In this document: positions 1 to 8,113 of the stretch, piece by piece
How the letters are laid out: each line of letters opens with the position of its first letter
How positions within the stretch are numbered: position 1 is the stretch's first letter
Assembly (NCBI GenBank): GCA_903907555.1
Contig: CAIVOO010000042.1
Coordinates: 1 to 32,851 of the forward strand
Direction of reading: 5' to 3'
Length of the DNA stretch: 32,851 nucleotides
Source of the DNA: an uncultured archaeon
GTDB lineage: Archaea > Nanobdellota > Nanobdellia > Woesearchaeales > CAIVOO01
Notes under the pieces: generated by a model
What the model was told of the DNA's origin: nothing
Seen by the model: only the letters and a program-made list of their open reading frames with translations
The model's database searches: none
Translations under genes and position numbers: made by a program

Positions 1-617
1 TCACAGCCATAAGCAAGGAAAATCCTGTCGCTGATTTGATTCTGGAAAAAGGATTGAAGAAAAGCGATTTTGTCGGCATATGGATGAATGATACAAATTT
101 ATCATGGGGAAATCTTGTCGGAACTAACGAAAGCACAAAGGTCAACGTTTACACAAGATCAGATTCCTGCGGAGCTGCAGAAACCTGGGCCAAATACCTT
201 GGTGGAAAGCAGGAAGATTTGAAAGGAATTGCTGTATACGGCGATCCTGGAATTGCAGAAGCTGCCAAGAAGGATGTTAATTCAATAGGATACAACAATC
301 TTAATTACGCATACGACCCAAACACAAGCTTGGCTGTTGAAGGGCTGATTATTGTGCCGATAGACGTGAATGAGAACGGAAAGGTTGATCCTGAAGAGGA
401 CGTAAGCACAAAAGAAAAAGCCATCAAGGCGATTTATGCAAATGTGTATCCCTCGCCTCCTGCAAGAAATCTCTTTATCATGGTGAAGGGAAATTTCTCA
501 GGAGTAACTGCTGATTTTGCGAAATGGATACTGAATGACGGGCAGGCTTTTGTGGATGAGGTAGGCTATATAAAGCTGACAGACAGCGAGCTCTCAGACG
601 CGAAGAGCAAAGTCTGA
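1..617 (+). CDS. pstS: Phosphate ABC transporter substrate-binding protein PstS, C-terminal part
   Basis: This is the C-terminal part of the periplasmic-type phosphate-binding protein that delivers phosphate to the PstCAB transporter. The reading frame is open from base 3 to the stop at 615-617, with no start codon that fits a mature PstS, so the gene begins outside the window. The visible part carries PstS-like segments: NLSWGNLVGTNESTKVNVYTR and the Ser/Asp-rich phosphate-contact stretch RSDSCGAAETWAKYLGG, then late elements such as YPSPPARNLFIMVKG. It is followed 13 bases later by pstC. Identification rests on these motifs and on the unambiguous pstC-pstA-pstB neighbours. A TTG at 36 is an internal leucine codon and not the start. 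Confidence 0.9.
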   Translation, partial: TAISKENPVADLILEKGLKKSDFVGIWMNDTNLSWGNLVGTNESTKVNVYTRSDSCGAAETWAKYLGGKQEDLKGIAVYGDPGIAEAAKKDVNSIGYNNLNYAYDPNTSLAVEGLIIVPIDVNENGKVDPEEDVSTKEKAIKAIYANVYPSPPARNLFIMVKGNFSGVTADFAKWILNDGQAFVDEVGYIKLTDSELSDAKSKV

Positions 618-630
618 TTAGCCATCACAA

Positions 631-1530
631 ATGAAAGCAAGGAAGAAAGCGGATTCAATCGCTACTTTCTTTTTTTATTCTTCAGCAATATTCATAGGAA
701 TCCTTGCTCTCATCATTTTAGCAGTTCTTGTTGTAAAATCATTGCCCATACTTTCAAATAACAATTTTTTTGAGCTTCTTTTTTCAAGCTCTTGGCGTCC
801 GTCCAGAGGAGAATTCGGATTCCTGCCTTTTATTGTGGGAACCATAGAAGTCACTTTGATTGCCATGGCTATAGCAATACCAATCTGCCTGCTGAGCTCG
901 ATATATCTTTCAGAATACGCGACCAAAAGAATGAGAAGCATCTTCATGCCTGTCATAGATTTGCTGGCAGGAATACCATCTGTGGTTTTTGGCTTGTTCG
1001 GTATCCTAGTTATCGTGCCGTTTGTATCATTTCTTGGAAAAATGTTTGGCTCATCCACAACAGGCTACAGCCTGCTGTCCGGAAGCATAATCCTTGCAAT
1101 AATGGTGTTCCCGATAATAATTTCTGTGGCGACTGCTGTGCTCAGGTCTGTGCCGCATGAGCTTAGGGAGAGTTCGCTGGCATTGGGAGCCACAAGATGG
1201 CAGACTGTGAAGAAAGTTGTTGTCAGAAGCTCAATCGGCGGGCTTATAGCAGCGGTTGTGCTTGGATTCTCGAGAGCGATCGGAGAGACAATGGCAGTTC
1301 TTATGGTAATAGGAAATGTTGCAATAATACCTAAATCATTGTTCGATCCTGCATACACTTTAACATCTCTTATTGCAAATAATTATGGAGAGATGATGTC
1401 GATACCTATGTATGATTCAGCTCTTTTGCTCGCTGCACTTATGCTGCTCCTGATTGTGGCTTTTTTTAACATAATATCTCACATCATACTTTCAAAATTA
1501 ATAAAACACAATTATACAAATGAAGCGTAA
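631..1530 (+). CDS. pstC: Phosphate ABC transporter permease PstC
   Basis: One of the two integral membrane subunits that form the phosphate channel of the Pst importer. The 299-residue product starts with a basic segment (MKARKKADS) and a first transmembrane helix at about residues 12-38. Five further hydrophobic helices follow. The binding-protein-dependent permease loop (EAA region) is seen as LRESSLALGATRWQTVKKVV, about residues 178-197. The long periplasmic stretch after helix 1, FFELLFSSSWRPSRGEFGFLP, is characteristic of PstC. The ATG at 631 follows pstS closely and lacks an obvious Shine-Dalgarno sequence. The 3' end overlaps pstA by 11 bases, so translation is probably coupled. Confidence 0.95.
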   Translation: MKARKKADSIATFFFYSSAIFIGILALIILAVLVVKSLPILSNNNFFELLFSSSWRPSRGEFGFLPFIVGTIEVTLIAMAIAIPICLLSSIYLSEYATKRMRSIFMPVIDLLAGIPSVVFGLFGILVIVPFVSFLGKMFGSSTTGYSLLSGSIILAIMVFPIIISVATAVLRSVPHELRESSLALGATRWQTVKKVVVRSSIGGLIAAVVLGFSRAIGETMAVLMVIGNVAIIPKSLFDPAYTLTSLIANNYGEMMSIPMYDSALLLAALMLLLIVAFFNIISHIILSKLIKHNYTNEA

Positions 1531-2380
1531 AATAAAAAGAAGTGAAATTGAAGAGAAGATATTCAAGATACTCATGATTGTATCCCTTGCGATAGTTTTG
1601 CTTTCACTTATCGGGATAATATCTGTAATAGTGATAAAAGGTTTCTCTGCATTGAGCTGGTCCATGATTTTCGAGACTCCGAAAGGAGGATATTATCTCG
1701 GCAAGGAAGGAGGGATAGCAAATGCAATAGTCGGCTCACTTTATCTTGCATTCGGGGCGCTCATTCTTTCATTGATAGTAAGCATACCTCTGGCTTTTGC
1801 CCTTCAGAAAGATTATTTGAATAAAAAAATTGCAAACTTGATCAGGGTGCTGCTTGATGTCCTGTGCGGAGTGCCCTCGATTGTGTATGGCGCGTTTGCA
1901 TTTATTGTCATGATGCATTTCATGATAAGGGCATCCCTTCTCGGAGGGATAGTCACGCTTGCGCTTTTCATGACGCCCATAATGACAAGGGCAATGGATG
2001 AGTCAATCAGGCTGGTTCCTGCCGAGCTGAAAGAAGCATCTTACTCAATGGGCGCGACAAGGTTCGAGACTTCATTCAAGATTGTGCTAAGGCAGTCTCT
2101 GCCTGGAATTGCAACAGCTGTTTTGATTGCATTCGGAAGAGGCATAGGCGATGCAGCATCGATATTATTCACAGCAGGATACACTGATTCAATACCGACA
2201 TCGCTTTTCAGCCCTGTCGCTTCACTGCCGCTGGCAATATTCTTCCAGATAGCAACCCCGATAGCTGAAGTGCAGAGAAGAGCTTACGCCTCTGCATTTA
2301 TACTGCTGGCGATAGTCCTTATCGTCAGCATAATCACAAGATATTTAAGCAGCAGATTTTCGAGGTACAACCTGAGCTGA
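1520..2380 (+). CDS. pstA: Phosphate ABC transporter permease PstA
   Basis: Second membrane subunit of the phosphate importer, pairing with PstC. The product has 286 residues with six predicted transmembrane helices. PstA hallmarks are FETPKGGYYLGKEGGIANAI (about residues 53-72), VLCGVPSIVYGAF, and the cytoplasmic coupling loop LKEASYSMGATRFETSFKIV that contacts the ATPase PstB. The start ATG at 1520 lies inside the last codons of pstC (11-base overlap), and pstB begins five bases after the stop. This is the standard pstSCAB order. Length and motifs agree with the family and nothing is missing. Confidence 0.95.
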   Translation: MKRKIKRSEIEEKIFKILMIVSLAIVLLSLIGIISVIVIKGFSALSWSMIFETPKGGYYLGKEGGIANAIVGSLYLAFGALILSLIVSIPLAFALQKDYLNKKIANLIRVLLDVLCGVPSIVYGAFAFIVMMHFMIRASLLGGIVTLALFMTPIMTRAMDESIRLVPAELKEASYSMGATRFETSFKIVLRQSLPGIATAVLIAFGRGIGDAASILFTAGYTDSIPTSLFSPVASLPLAIFFQIATPIAEVQRRAYASAFILLAIVLIVSIITRYLSSRFSRYNLS

Positions 2381-2385
2381 GGAAA

Positions 2386-3216
2386 ATGACGCACACAAAA
2401 CTTAGGAAACTGAAAATTTCATACGGGGACAATCATGCGCTTAAAGAGATAAATGTCGACATACCTGACAAGCAGATTACAGCAATAATCGGGCCTTCCG
2501 GATGCGGAAAGACAACCCTGCTGAAAAGCATAAACAGGATAATAGAGCTTTCTGAAGGAGTCAAAGTTCGAGGAGAGGTCTTGATTGATGGGGCAAATAT
2601 CTACGGCAAAGATGCAGATGTGCTTGCGCTAAGAAAGAAAGTAGGCTTTCTTCCGCAAAGGCCGTGCCCCTTGCCGATGTCTATTTATGATAATGTTGCT
2701 TTCGGGCCGAGGATACACAGGCTGAGCGAGGAGCAGATAACAAAACAGCTTGAAAAGCAGAAAACAAACGGCCTTGTGAAAAAAGAGAAATCAAAAAAGT
2801 ATCAGGATTATTCAAAGATGGACCATCTTGTTGAGCATTATCTCAAGCTTGCCGGGCTTTGGGATGAAGTGAAAGACAGGCTGCATTCGTCAGCTTCAAA
2901 ACTTTCGATAGGACAGCAGCAGAGGCTTGCGCTTGCAAGAGTGTTAGCGATAGAGCCTGAAGTGATTCTTGCTGACGAGCCGACTTCTGCCCTTGACCCG
3001 CTTTCTGCAAAGCTTGTCGAAGAGCAGTTCAAGCTGCTGAAAAAGGATTACACAATTGTTATAGTAACTCACATTCTCCGTCAGGCAAGAAGGATTGCCG
3101 ACTATGTGATGTTCATGTATTTGGGAGAGCTGATTGAGCACGGTCCGGCAGAAAAGTTTTTCAATGCTCCGCAAAAAGATAAGACAAAAGAATATCTGTC
3201 TGGAGAGATAAGCTAA
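2386..3216 (+). CDS. pstB: Phosphate ABC transporter ATP-binding protein PstB
   Basis: Cytoplasmic ATPase that powers phosphate import. Visible motifs: Walker [10 protein letters not shown] (residues 36-44), Q-loop Gln at 91, ABC signature [13 protein letters not shown] (from residue 173), Walker B VILADEPT (193-200) and the H-loop His at 229. Two features are unusual. The signature reads LSIGQ where most ABC proteins have LSGGQ. A lysine-rich stretch of about 25 residues (roughly 122-147) sits between the structural core and the helical subdomain, which makes the protein slightly longer (276 residues) than typical PstB. No phoU follows; the next gene, one base downstream, encodes a CysN-like GTPase. 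Confidence 0.95.
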   Translation: MTHTKLRKLKISYGDNHALKEINVDIPDKQITAIIGPSGCGKTTLLKSINRIIELSEGVKVRGEVLIDGANIYGKDADVLALRKKVGFLPQRPCPLPMSIYDNVAFGPRIHRLSEEQITKQLEKQKTNGLVKKEKSKKYQDYSKMDHLVEHYLKLAGLWDEVKDRLHSSASKLSIGQQQRLALARVLAIEPEVILADEPTSALDPLSAKLVEEQFKLLKKDYTIVIVTHILRQARRIADYVMFMYLGELIEHGPAEKFFNAPQKDKTKEYLSGEIS

Positions 3217-3217
3217 A

Positions 3218-4459
3218 ATGGAAAAAAATAATGATTCGCAGGAAAATCTGAAATTTGTAATTGTAGGGCATGTCGATCATGGCAAGTCCACATTAATCGG
3301 AAGACTGCTCTATGATACAGGTTCTTTGCCTGAAGGTAAGATTGAGGAGATAAAAGCATTATGCGAATCAATGGGCAGGGAGCTTGAATTCGGATACATA
3401 ATGGATAATCTGGAAGAGGAAAGGGACCAGAATATCACTATTGACACAGCGCAGATATTTTTCAAGACAAAAAGAAGGGAATACACAATCATTGATGCTC
3501 CGGGGCATGTCGAGTTCGTCAAGAACATGATTACAGGAGCCTCGCAGGCAGAGGCAGCAATCCTTATAGTGGATGCTGATGAAGGAGTCAAGGAGCAGAC
3601 AAGAAGGCATTCATACATCCTAAGCATGCTCGGGCTGAAGCAGATTATTGTAGTAATCAATAAGATGGATTTGGTCGGATACAGTAAAGAAAGATTTGAT
3701 GAAGTCAATAAGGAGCTGGCAGAATTTTTAGGGAAAGTAAACATAAAGCCGATGTACTTAATTCCCATCTCTGCAAAGAAAGGGGATTTCATCGCGAACA
3801 GAAGCGGGAATATGGATTGGTATTCAGGACCGACAGTCCTTGAAGCGCTGGACACATTCAAGCCTCATGTTTCAAAAGATTCTTTGCCCCTGATATTCTC
3901 TGTGCAGGATGTCTACAAGCCTGACAAAAGGATAATTGTCGGAAGGGTTGAGACTGGAACTTTAAGGAAAGGCGATGAAATCATCATACTTCCGTCAGGC
4001 GAGAAGACTTCTATTGAAAGCATTGAGGAATTCCTGAGAGAAAACATTTCAGAAGCAGAGACAGGAAGAGCCACTGGCTTTGTATCAAAGGATAAAGTCT
4101 TTGTTGACAGGGGCAACATAATCTGCAAGCAGGAATTCATCCCAAAAATCAAAGATAAATTCAAAGCGCATCTTTTCTGGATGGACAAGGAGCCGCTGAA
4201 GAAAGGCGAAAGGCTTATGCTGAAATGCTCGACACAGCAGGTTGTCTGCGAAGTGGAAGAATTCTCGCGGATAATCGATTCTTCAACCCTGCAAGTCATT
4301 GACAGGAATGACGAGCTGAGAAACAGGGAAGTTGCGGATGTTGTCATAAAAACAGACAAGCCGGTGATTGTAGAGAACTTCAATGATGTTGAGGAATTGG
4401 GAAGGTTTGTCCTAGAAAGGCTGAACACCTGCGCTGGAGGGATAATTACAGAAGTGTGA
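3218..4459 (+). CDS. cysN: CysN/EF-Tu-family GTPase, orphan copy behind pstB
   Basis: A 413-residue translational-type GTPase. The G domain shows G1 GHVDHGKST (17-25), a switch I segment [11 protein letters not shown] (68-78), G3 DAPGH (93-97), G4 NKMD (148-151) and a G5-like ISAKKGD. Two beta-barrel domains follow. The segments [31 protein letters not shown] and the C-terminal CAGGIITEV match the sulfate adenylyltransferase subunit 1 (CysN) subfamily better than EF-Tu, EF-1A or SelB. CysN normally works with the adenylyltransferase CysD, but no cysD, APS kinase or sulfate transporter is visible here. The gene follows pstB after one base (TAA-A-ATG), so it is translated with the phosphate operon. 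Its role is unknown; a function linked to phosphate uptake is inference from position. Confidence 0.8.
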   Translation: MEKNNDSQENLKFVIVGHVDHGKSTLIGRLLYDTGSLPEGKIEEIKALCESMGRELEFGYIMDNLEEERDQNITIDTAQIFFKTKRREYTIIDAPGHVEFVKNMITGASQAEAAILIVDADEGVKEQTRRHSYILSMLGLKQIIVVINKMDLVGYSKERFDEVNKELAEFLGKVNIKPMYLIPISAKKGDFIANRSGNMDWYSGPTVLEALDTFKPHVSKDSLPLIFSVQDVYKPDKRIIVGRVETGTLRKGDEIIILPSGEKTSIESIEEFLRENISEAETGRATGFVSKDKVFVDRGNIICKQEFIPKIKDKFKAHLFWMDKEPLKKGERLMLKCSTQQVVCEVEEFSRIIDSSTLQVIDRNDELRNREVADVVIKTDKPVIVENFNDVEELGRFVLERLNTCAGGIITEV

Positions 4460-5216
4460 ACTTTTTAGCAATTATTATGTCTTGATAGCTTAAGAATTTC
4501 TTTCTTCCGCACCAGTTTCCGTAATGTATTGGCTTGATGACTTCAAGATTGTATCTTTTGTAAATATTCAATATTGTTTTTTCATCATATAGAACAGCAG
4601 CCTCAGGTAAGTCGAGATATTGCGTTGAATAATTTTCATGATGGAACTTAAAGTCGATTGTGCTCTTTCCTTGTGCCAATAATCTTTTTGATTCATCATT
4701 TTTCAGAAAGTATGTTATCAGGCATTTCCCATCCTTCTTCATGACTCTTGATATTTCTGAAAAATAATTTTCCATGTCTTCTGGAAGCATGTGAGTGAAT
4801 ACTGAAGTCAGAAAAACAAAATCAAAGCTCTCATTTCTGTATGGGAATTTGAATTCAGAAGCATTTATTTTTCCTGCAGGATTGTAATGCTTGTTGTAAA
4901 CATCTGTAAATCTAAAATTGAAATTTGAATACCTTGCTGTAATATTGTCCTGGCACCAGTCAATCTCTTTTTTTACAATGTCGAAACCCTCATATGAGCC
5001 TGTTTTAAGATATTTTGTCAGCGGTATTGCCATTCTTCCAACGCCGCATCCAATGTCAAGCACTTTGTGATGCGGCTTGAGGCTGCAGAATTTTATGAAA
5101 TTCTTTAGAAAATGCTGACCGATATCCTTGAAATCGCCGCTGCCGATTGCAGTTATATACTTTTTCGGCGGCATTGGTATTCCATTGTTCCTTTTCCAGA
5201 ACTTCCAGTTTATCAT
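4446..5216 (-). CDS. Class I SAM-dependent methyltransferase, probably glycan-related
   Basis: A 256-residue Rossmann-fold methyltransferase that uses S-adenosylmethionine. Motif I is [10 protein letters not shown] (52-61), preceded by LKPHHK. An acidic residue typical of strand 2 is seen in [13 protein letters not shown]. The later segment [20 protein letters not shown], followed by SRVMKKDGK, is the post-motif-II arrangement common in small methyltransferases of polysaccharide clusters. The substrate cannot be read from sequence; a sugar hydroxyl or lipid is a reasonable guess given the divergent glycan operon next door. Its 3' end overlaps the end of the convergent GTPase gene by 14 bases. 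A TATA-like box centred about 26 bases upstream of the ATG implies a leaderless mRNA. Confidence 0.85.
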   Translation of the reverse strand: MINWKFWKRNNGIPMPPKKYITAIGSGDFKDIGQHFLKNFIKFCSLKPHHKVLDIGCGVGRMAIPLTKYLKTGSYEGFDIVKKEIDWCQDNITARYSNFNFRFTDVYNKHYNPAGKINASEFKFPYRNESFDFVFLTSVFTHMLPEDMENYFSEISRVMKKDGKCLITYFLKNDESKRLLAQGKSTIDFKFHHENYSTQYLDLPEAAVLYDEKTILNIYKRYNLEVIKPIHYGNWCGRKKFLSYQDIIIAKKFTLL

Positions 5217-5238
5217 GACACTATTTAGCTATGCTTTC

Positions 5239-5247
5239 TTTATAAAT
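5239..5247 (-). promoter_or_regulatory. TATA box of the methyltransferase gene
   Basis: The sequence TTTATAAAT is centred about 26 bases upstream of the minus-strand ATG at 5216. At the usual archaeal box-to-start distance, transcription would begin at or next to the ATG, giving a leaderless message. The core TTTATAAA is palindromic, so strand assignment rests on spacing alone. Confidence 0.5.
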
Positions 5248-5256
5248 ATTGGGAGC

Positions 5257-5274
5257 AACCTTTATAAACAGGTT
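5257..5274 (+). promoter_or_regulatory. TATA box of the glycan operon, bracketed by an inverted repeat
   Basis: TTTATAAA at 5261-5268 is the best box for the plus-strand operon; it predicts a start near 5290 and a short leader. The leader contains GGGGGT at 5290-5295, eight bases before the ATG at 5304, as a possible Shine-Dalgarno site. Five-base inverted arms, AACCT (5257-5261) and AGGTT (5270-5274), sit directly around the box and could be an operator that blocks TBP binding. The promoter call is fairly safe; the operator is a suggestion. Confidence 0.5.
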
Positions 5275-5303
5275 TATTTTCTTGTTTATGGGGGTATTTA
5301 TAA

Positions 5304-6440
5304 ATGGTTGAGGGTGTTGAGATAAGTGTAGTTTTGCCTTGCAGGAATGAGGAGAAAGCAATAGGTTTCTGCATCAAAAGGATAAAGGAAGTATTTCTAA
5401 AGTACAACATTAACGGGGAAATCATAGTCTCTGATTCTTCTAAAGACAGGTCGCCAGACATTGCAAGAGAGCTTGGAGCGATTGTTGTAAAGCATGACAA
5501 GAAAGGCTATGGAATCGCTTATCTTGAAGGATTCAAGGCTGCAAAAGGAAAATACATATTGATGGCAGATGCTGATGGGACTTATGAATTCAGGGATATA
5601 CACAAATTTCTGCATTATCTAAAGCAGGGATATGATTTTGTGATAGGCGACAGGTTTGGCGAAGGCATGGATAAGGACATAATGCCCTGGACGCACAAAT
5701 ACCTAGGGAATCCCGCGCTTTCAGGAATGCTGAGATTATTTTTCGGAACAGAAGTGAAAGACGCCCACTGCGGAATCAGGGCGATTACAAGAAAAGCGCT
5801 TGACAAGCTTGACTTGAAAACAACAGGCATGGAATTCGCTTCTGAAATGGTTGTGAAAGCGATAAAAAATAGATTAAGAATAAAGCAGTTCGCAGTGCCT
5901 TACTACAAAAGGATAGGCGAATCAAAATTAGAGACGTGGACAGACGGGTGGAGGCATCTGAGATTCATGCTGCTTTATGCACCTGACTATTTGTTCATGA
6001 TTCCCGGATTATTCTTGTTTATTATCGGCATAATAGTGATGGCGTTGTTCCTCGTCGGACCGGTAAAGATTGACGGGCTTGTGCTGTACACTCACCCGAT
6101 GATTGTCGGAAGCTTCCTTACTATCGTCGGATACCAGATACTGACATTGGGAGTCTATGCAAAGACTTACGCGGTAGCTACGGGATTTGAGAAAAGGGAC
6201 AGGGTTGTTGATTTCATTGCAAAGTACATAAACTTCGAGTCAGGCATAATAATCAGCCTGCTGCTCTTGCTTCTGAGCTTTGGATTCGGCGTAAAGATAT
6301 TATTGACATGGATATCAAGCGGATATCCGGCAATGTTAAGAACCAATGATATGATTTTGATACTCACGCTGGCAATAACAGGCGTGCAGACAATGTTCTC
6401 AGCATTCTTCCTTAGCCTATTGCTAGTTGGGAAAAGATGA
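5304..6440 (+). CDS. GT2 glycosyltransferase, polyprenyl-phosphate-sugar synthase type, with C-terminal membrane domain
   Basis: First gene of the glycan operon. The product has 378 residues. The N-terminal catalytic GT-A domain begins ISVVLPCRNEEKAIG and carries the nucleotide-sugar/metal motif DAD in MADADGTYEF (89-91), plus GDRFGEGM and HCGIRAITRKA, as in dolichyl-phosphate mannose/glucose synthases. The C-terminal region holds about four transmembrane helices (roughly 228-252, 262-286, 308-330 and 348-372). Such enzymes move a sugar from a nucleotide donor to a polyprenyl phosphate on the cytoplasmic face of the membrane. This fits with the next gene, a polytopic GT-C-like protein that would use lipid-linked sugars. 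The exact sugar is not readable. Its stop overlaps the next start by four bases. Confidence 0.88.
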   Translation: MVEGVEISVVLPCRNEEKAIGFCIKRIKEVFLKYNINGEIIVSDSSKDRSPDIARELGAIVVKHDKKGYGIAYLEGFKAAKGKYILMADADGTYEFRDIHKFLHYLKQGYDFVIGDRFGEGMDKDIMPWTHKYLGNPALSGMLRLFFGTEVKDAHCGIRAITRKALDKLDLKTTGMEFASEMVVKAIKNRLRIKQFAVPYYKRIGESKLETWTDGWRHLRFMLLYAPDYLFMIPGLFLFIIGIIVMALFLVGPVKIDGLVLYTHPMIVGSFLTIVGYQILTLGVYAKTYAVATGFEKRDRVVDFIAKYINFESGIIISLLLLLLSFGFGVKILLTWISSGYPAMLRTNDMILILTLAITGVQTMFSAFFLSLLLVGKR

Positions 6441-8113
6441 AAATTTTTGAGTATTTGAAAAAGAATAAAAAATTGCTGTTTTGGATAATTCTATTATTAT
6501 TAATATTTTCAATTGGATATTATTTAAGAGCTTATATTGCAATACACAAGGGTTTGGAGGGTTCTCCCTATGAAATTTTCACCAGCAAATACGAATACAA
6601 ACTTTTCAGTACAGGTTTTGGATATCATGATTATCAAGCCAAATCTTCCCGATACCCTACAAGCATTATTCTAAACTCGATTTTAAGACCTATATTCGGC
6701 AATATTTATCTACTTTATATTTTTGGAGCAATTGTAATATTCTTTTTAGGAAAGGAGATTTCTGGAAAAAACTTGGGGGGATTCTTGGCCTTTGCCCTGT
6801 ACGCAGTATCTAGTGAAAATTTGATACAATACACAAAAACGATTGGAAGTTCAGGATTATGTTATGTTTTAATCTGGTTGAGCCTTTTATTCTTACTAAG
6901 ATATCTAAGAGGCAGGAAGAACGCAGATATTGTCTTTTTTGCTATATCTTCGGTTTTAGCTCTTACAAGCTATCATAGCGGCGCTACTGCCTTTATTTTT
7001 TATTTATTCGGGATAGCTATCTCTTTAGCATATTCATCGAAAAAAGTTCCTACCAACAAGTATGTTATAGAAAAGAAACTGTTGATGGTTTTCATTGCCA
7101 TATTCTTCTTTTATTATTTGTGGATAAAAATCTTTGATCCTGGCCAACTTTTGCTAATGCAAAACTCCTTATTCGCTGCTGTAAGCACAATTTTCAAATA
7201 TCCTGTTTTAAAAGTATTATTATGTTTTACTGCGGTAGCTGTTTTTACACTTCTGATATTTCTAATCTCAAGATTGAAAATTATCGACTCAGAATATATC
7301 CCTTTATTGATGCTTATTCCCTCTGCAGTATTAATCTTCTCAAACATTGATTTTTTTGGAAAATTATTATCTTTGGGTGTTAAGAATTATTACAGTTCTT
7401 CAATGACTTTGAACAATTATCTTGCTCAGGCATTGCTCACTCACGTGTATGTAATTATTTTACTGCCTTACCTATTCAAAAGAGACCTTTCTGAAAAGTT
7501 TATCTTGTTAAGAGGCTGGTTGATAGGGTTAGTCCTCGTATTCTTGGCTTTATTAACTCAAAAATATTATGCCAGAATTTTTGATTATTCATTCCCGCTT
7601 ATGTTTGTGCTGTTCGGATTATATTGGAGTAAAAAAAGGCCTTTCAGAATCATTGTTGTGACTCTAACCATAGCTTTCTTGATTATTTCTCAATTAATGA
7701 TTTTTCATGATCCATTCACGATGAGAAGATATTATAATGTGGATGAAATGGACTCTGCCAAGAATGTCATAGGCCTTGGGTTGGACGGAGTTTTTGCCAG
7801 CGATCTAAGAACATCAGCATTATTCAGCTATCTGGATAAAAAAGATGTCTTATTCGGAAATTCCGGAGAGCCGCTTCATGATAAACTTTTCTACGAATAT
7901 CAGAATATCACTGATCTGAACGTAAATTATGTCATTCTCTCAAAATACATGAAATATATTGTTTATGATGCTAATTTTGAAACTAAACCGATTTCAGATG
8001 AAGTCTTTGGTTATTATGACTCGAATTTTGAAAAAGTTTACGATGATGAGGTTTTAAAAGTTTATAAAATCACTCATAATCCCATTAAATCATTAGGGAA
8101 TAGCACAATATGA
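6437..8113 (+). CDS. Polytopic membrane protein, probable GT-C (GT39/PMT-like) glycosyltransferase
   Basis: A 558-residue integral membrane protein. After a basic N-terminus it has a first helix (residues 14-32), an outside loop with acidic and aromatic residues (GFGYHDYQAKSSRYPTS), then about ten more helices up to about residue 430. A soluble C-terminal domain of about 120 residues ends FEKVYDDEVLKVYKI. That layout and the ending are typical of GT-C enzymes that take sugars from polyprenyl carriers outside the cell. There is no WWDYG motif, so it is not the oligosaccharyltransferase AglB. A polysaccharide polymerase is an alternative. Codons here are clearly more AT-rich than in the flanking genes, suggesting separate acquisition. 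ATGA overlaps occur at both ends. Confidence 0.6.
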   Translation: MKIFEYLKKNKKLLFWIILLLLIFSIGYYLRAYIAIHKGLEGSPYEIFTSKYEYKLFSTGFGYHDYQAKSSRYPTSIILNSILRPIFGNIYLLYIFGAIVIFFLGKEISGKNLGGFLAFALYAVSSENLIQYTKTIGSSGLCYVLIWLSLLFLLRYLRGRKNADIVFFAISSVLALTSYHSGATAFIFYLFGIAISLAYSSKKVPTNKYVIEKKLLMVFIAIFFFYYLWIKIFDPGQLLLMQNSLFAAVSTIFKYPVLKVLLCFTAVAVFTLLIFLISRLKIIDSEYIPLLMLIPSAVLIFSNIDFFGKLLSLGVKNYYSSSMTLNNYLAQALLTHVYVIILLPYLFKRDLSEKFILLRGWLIGLVLVFLALLTQKYYARIFDYSFPLMFVLFGLYWSKKRPFRIIVVTLTIAFLIISQLMIFHDPFTMRRYYNVDEMDSAKNVIGLGLDGVFASDLRTSALFSYLDKKDVLFGNSGEPLHDKLFYEYQNITDLNVNYVILSKYMKYIVYDANFETKPISDEVFGYYDSNFEKVYDDEVLKVYKITHNPIKSLGNSTI

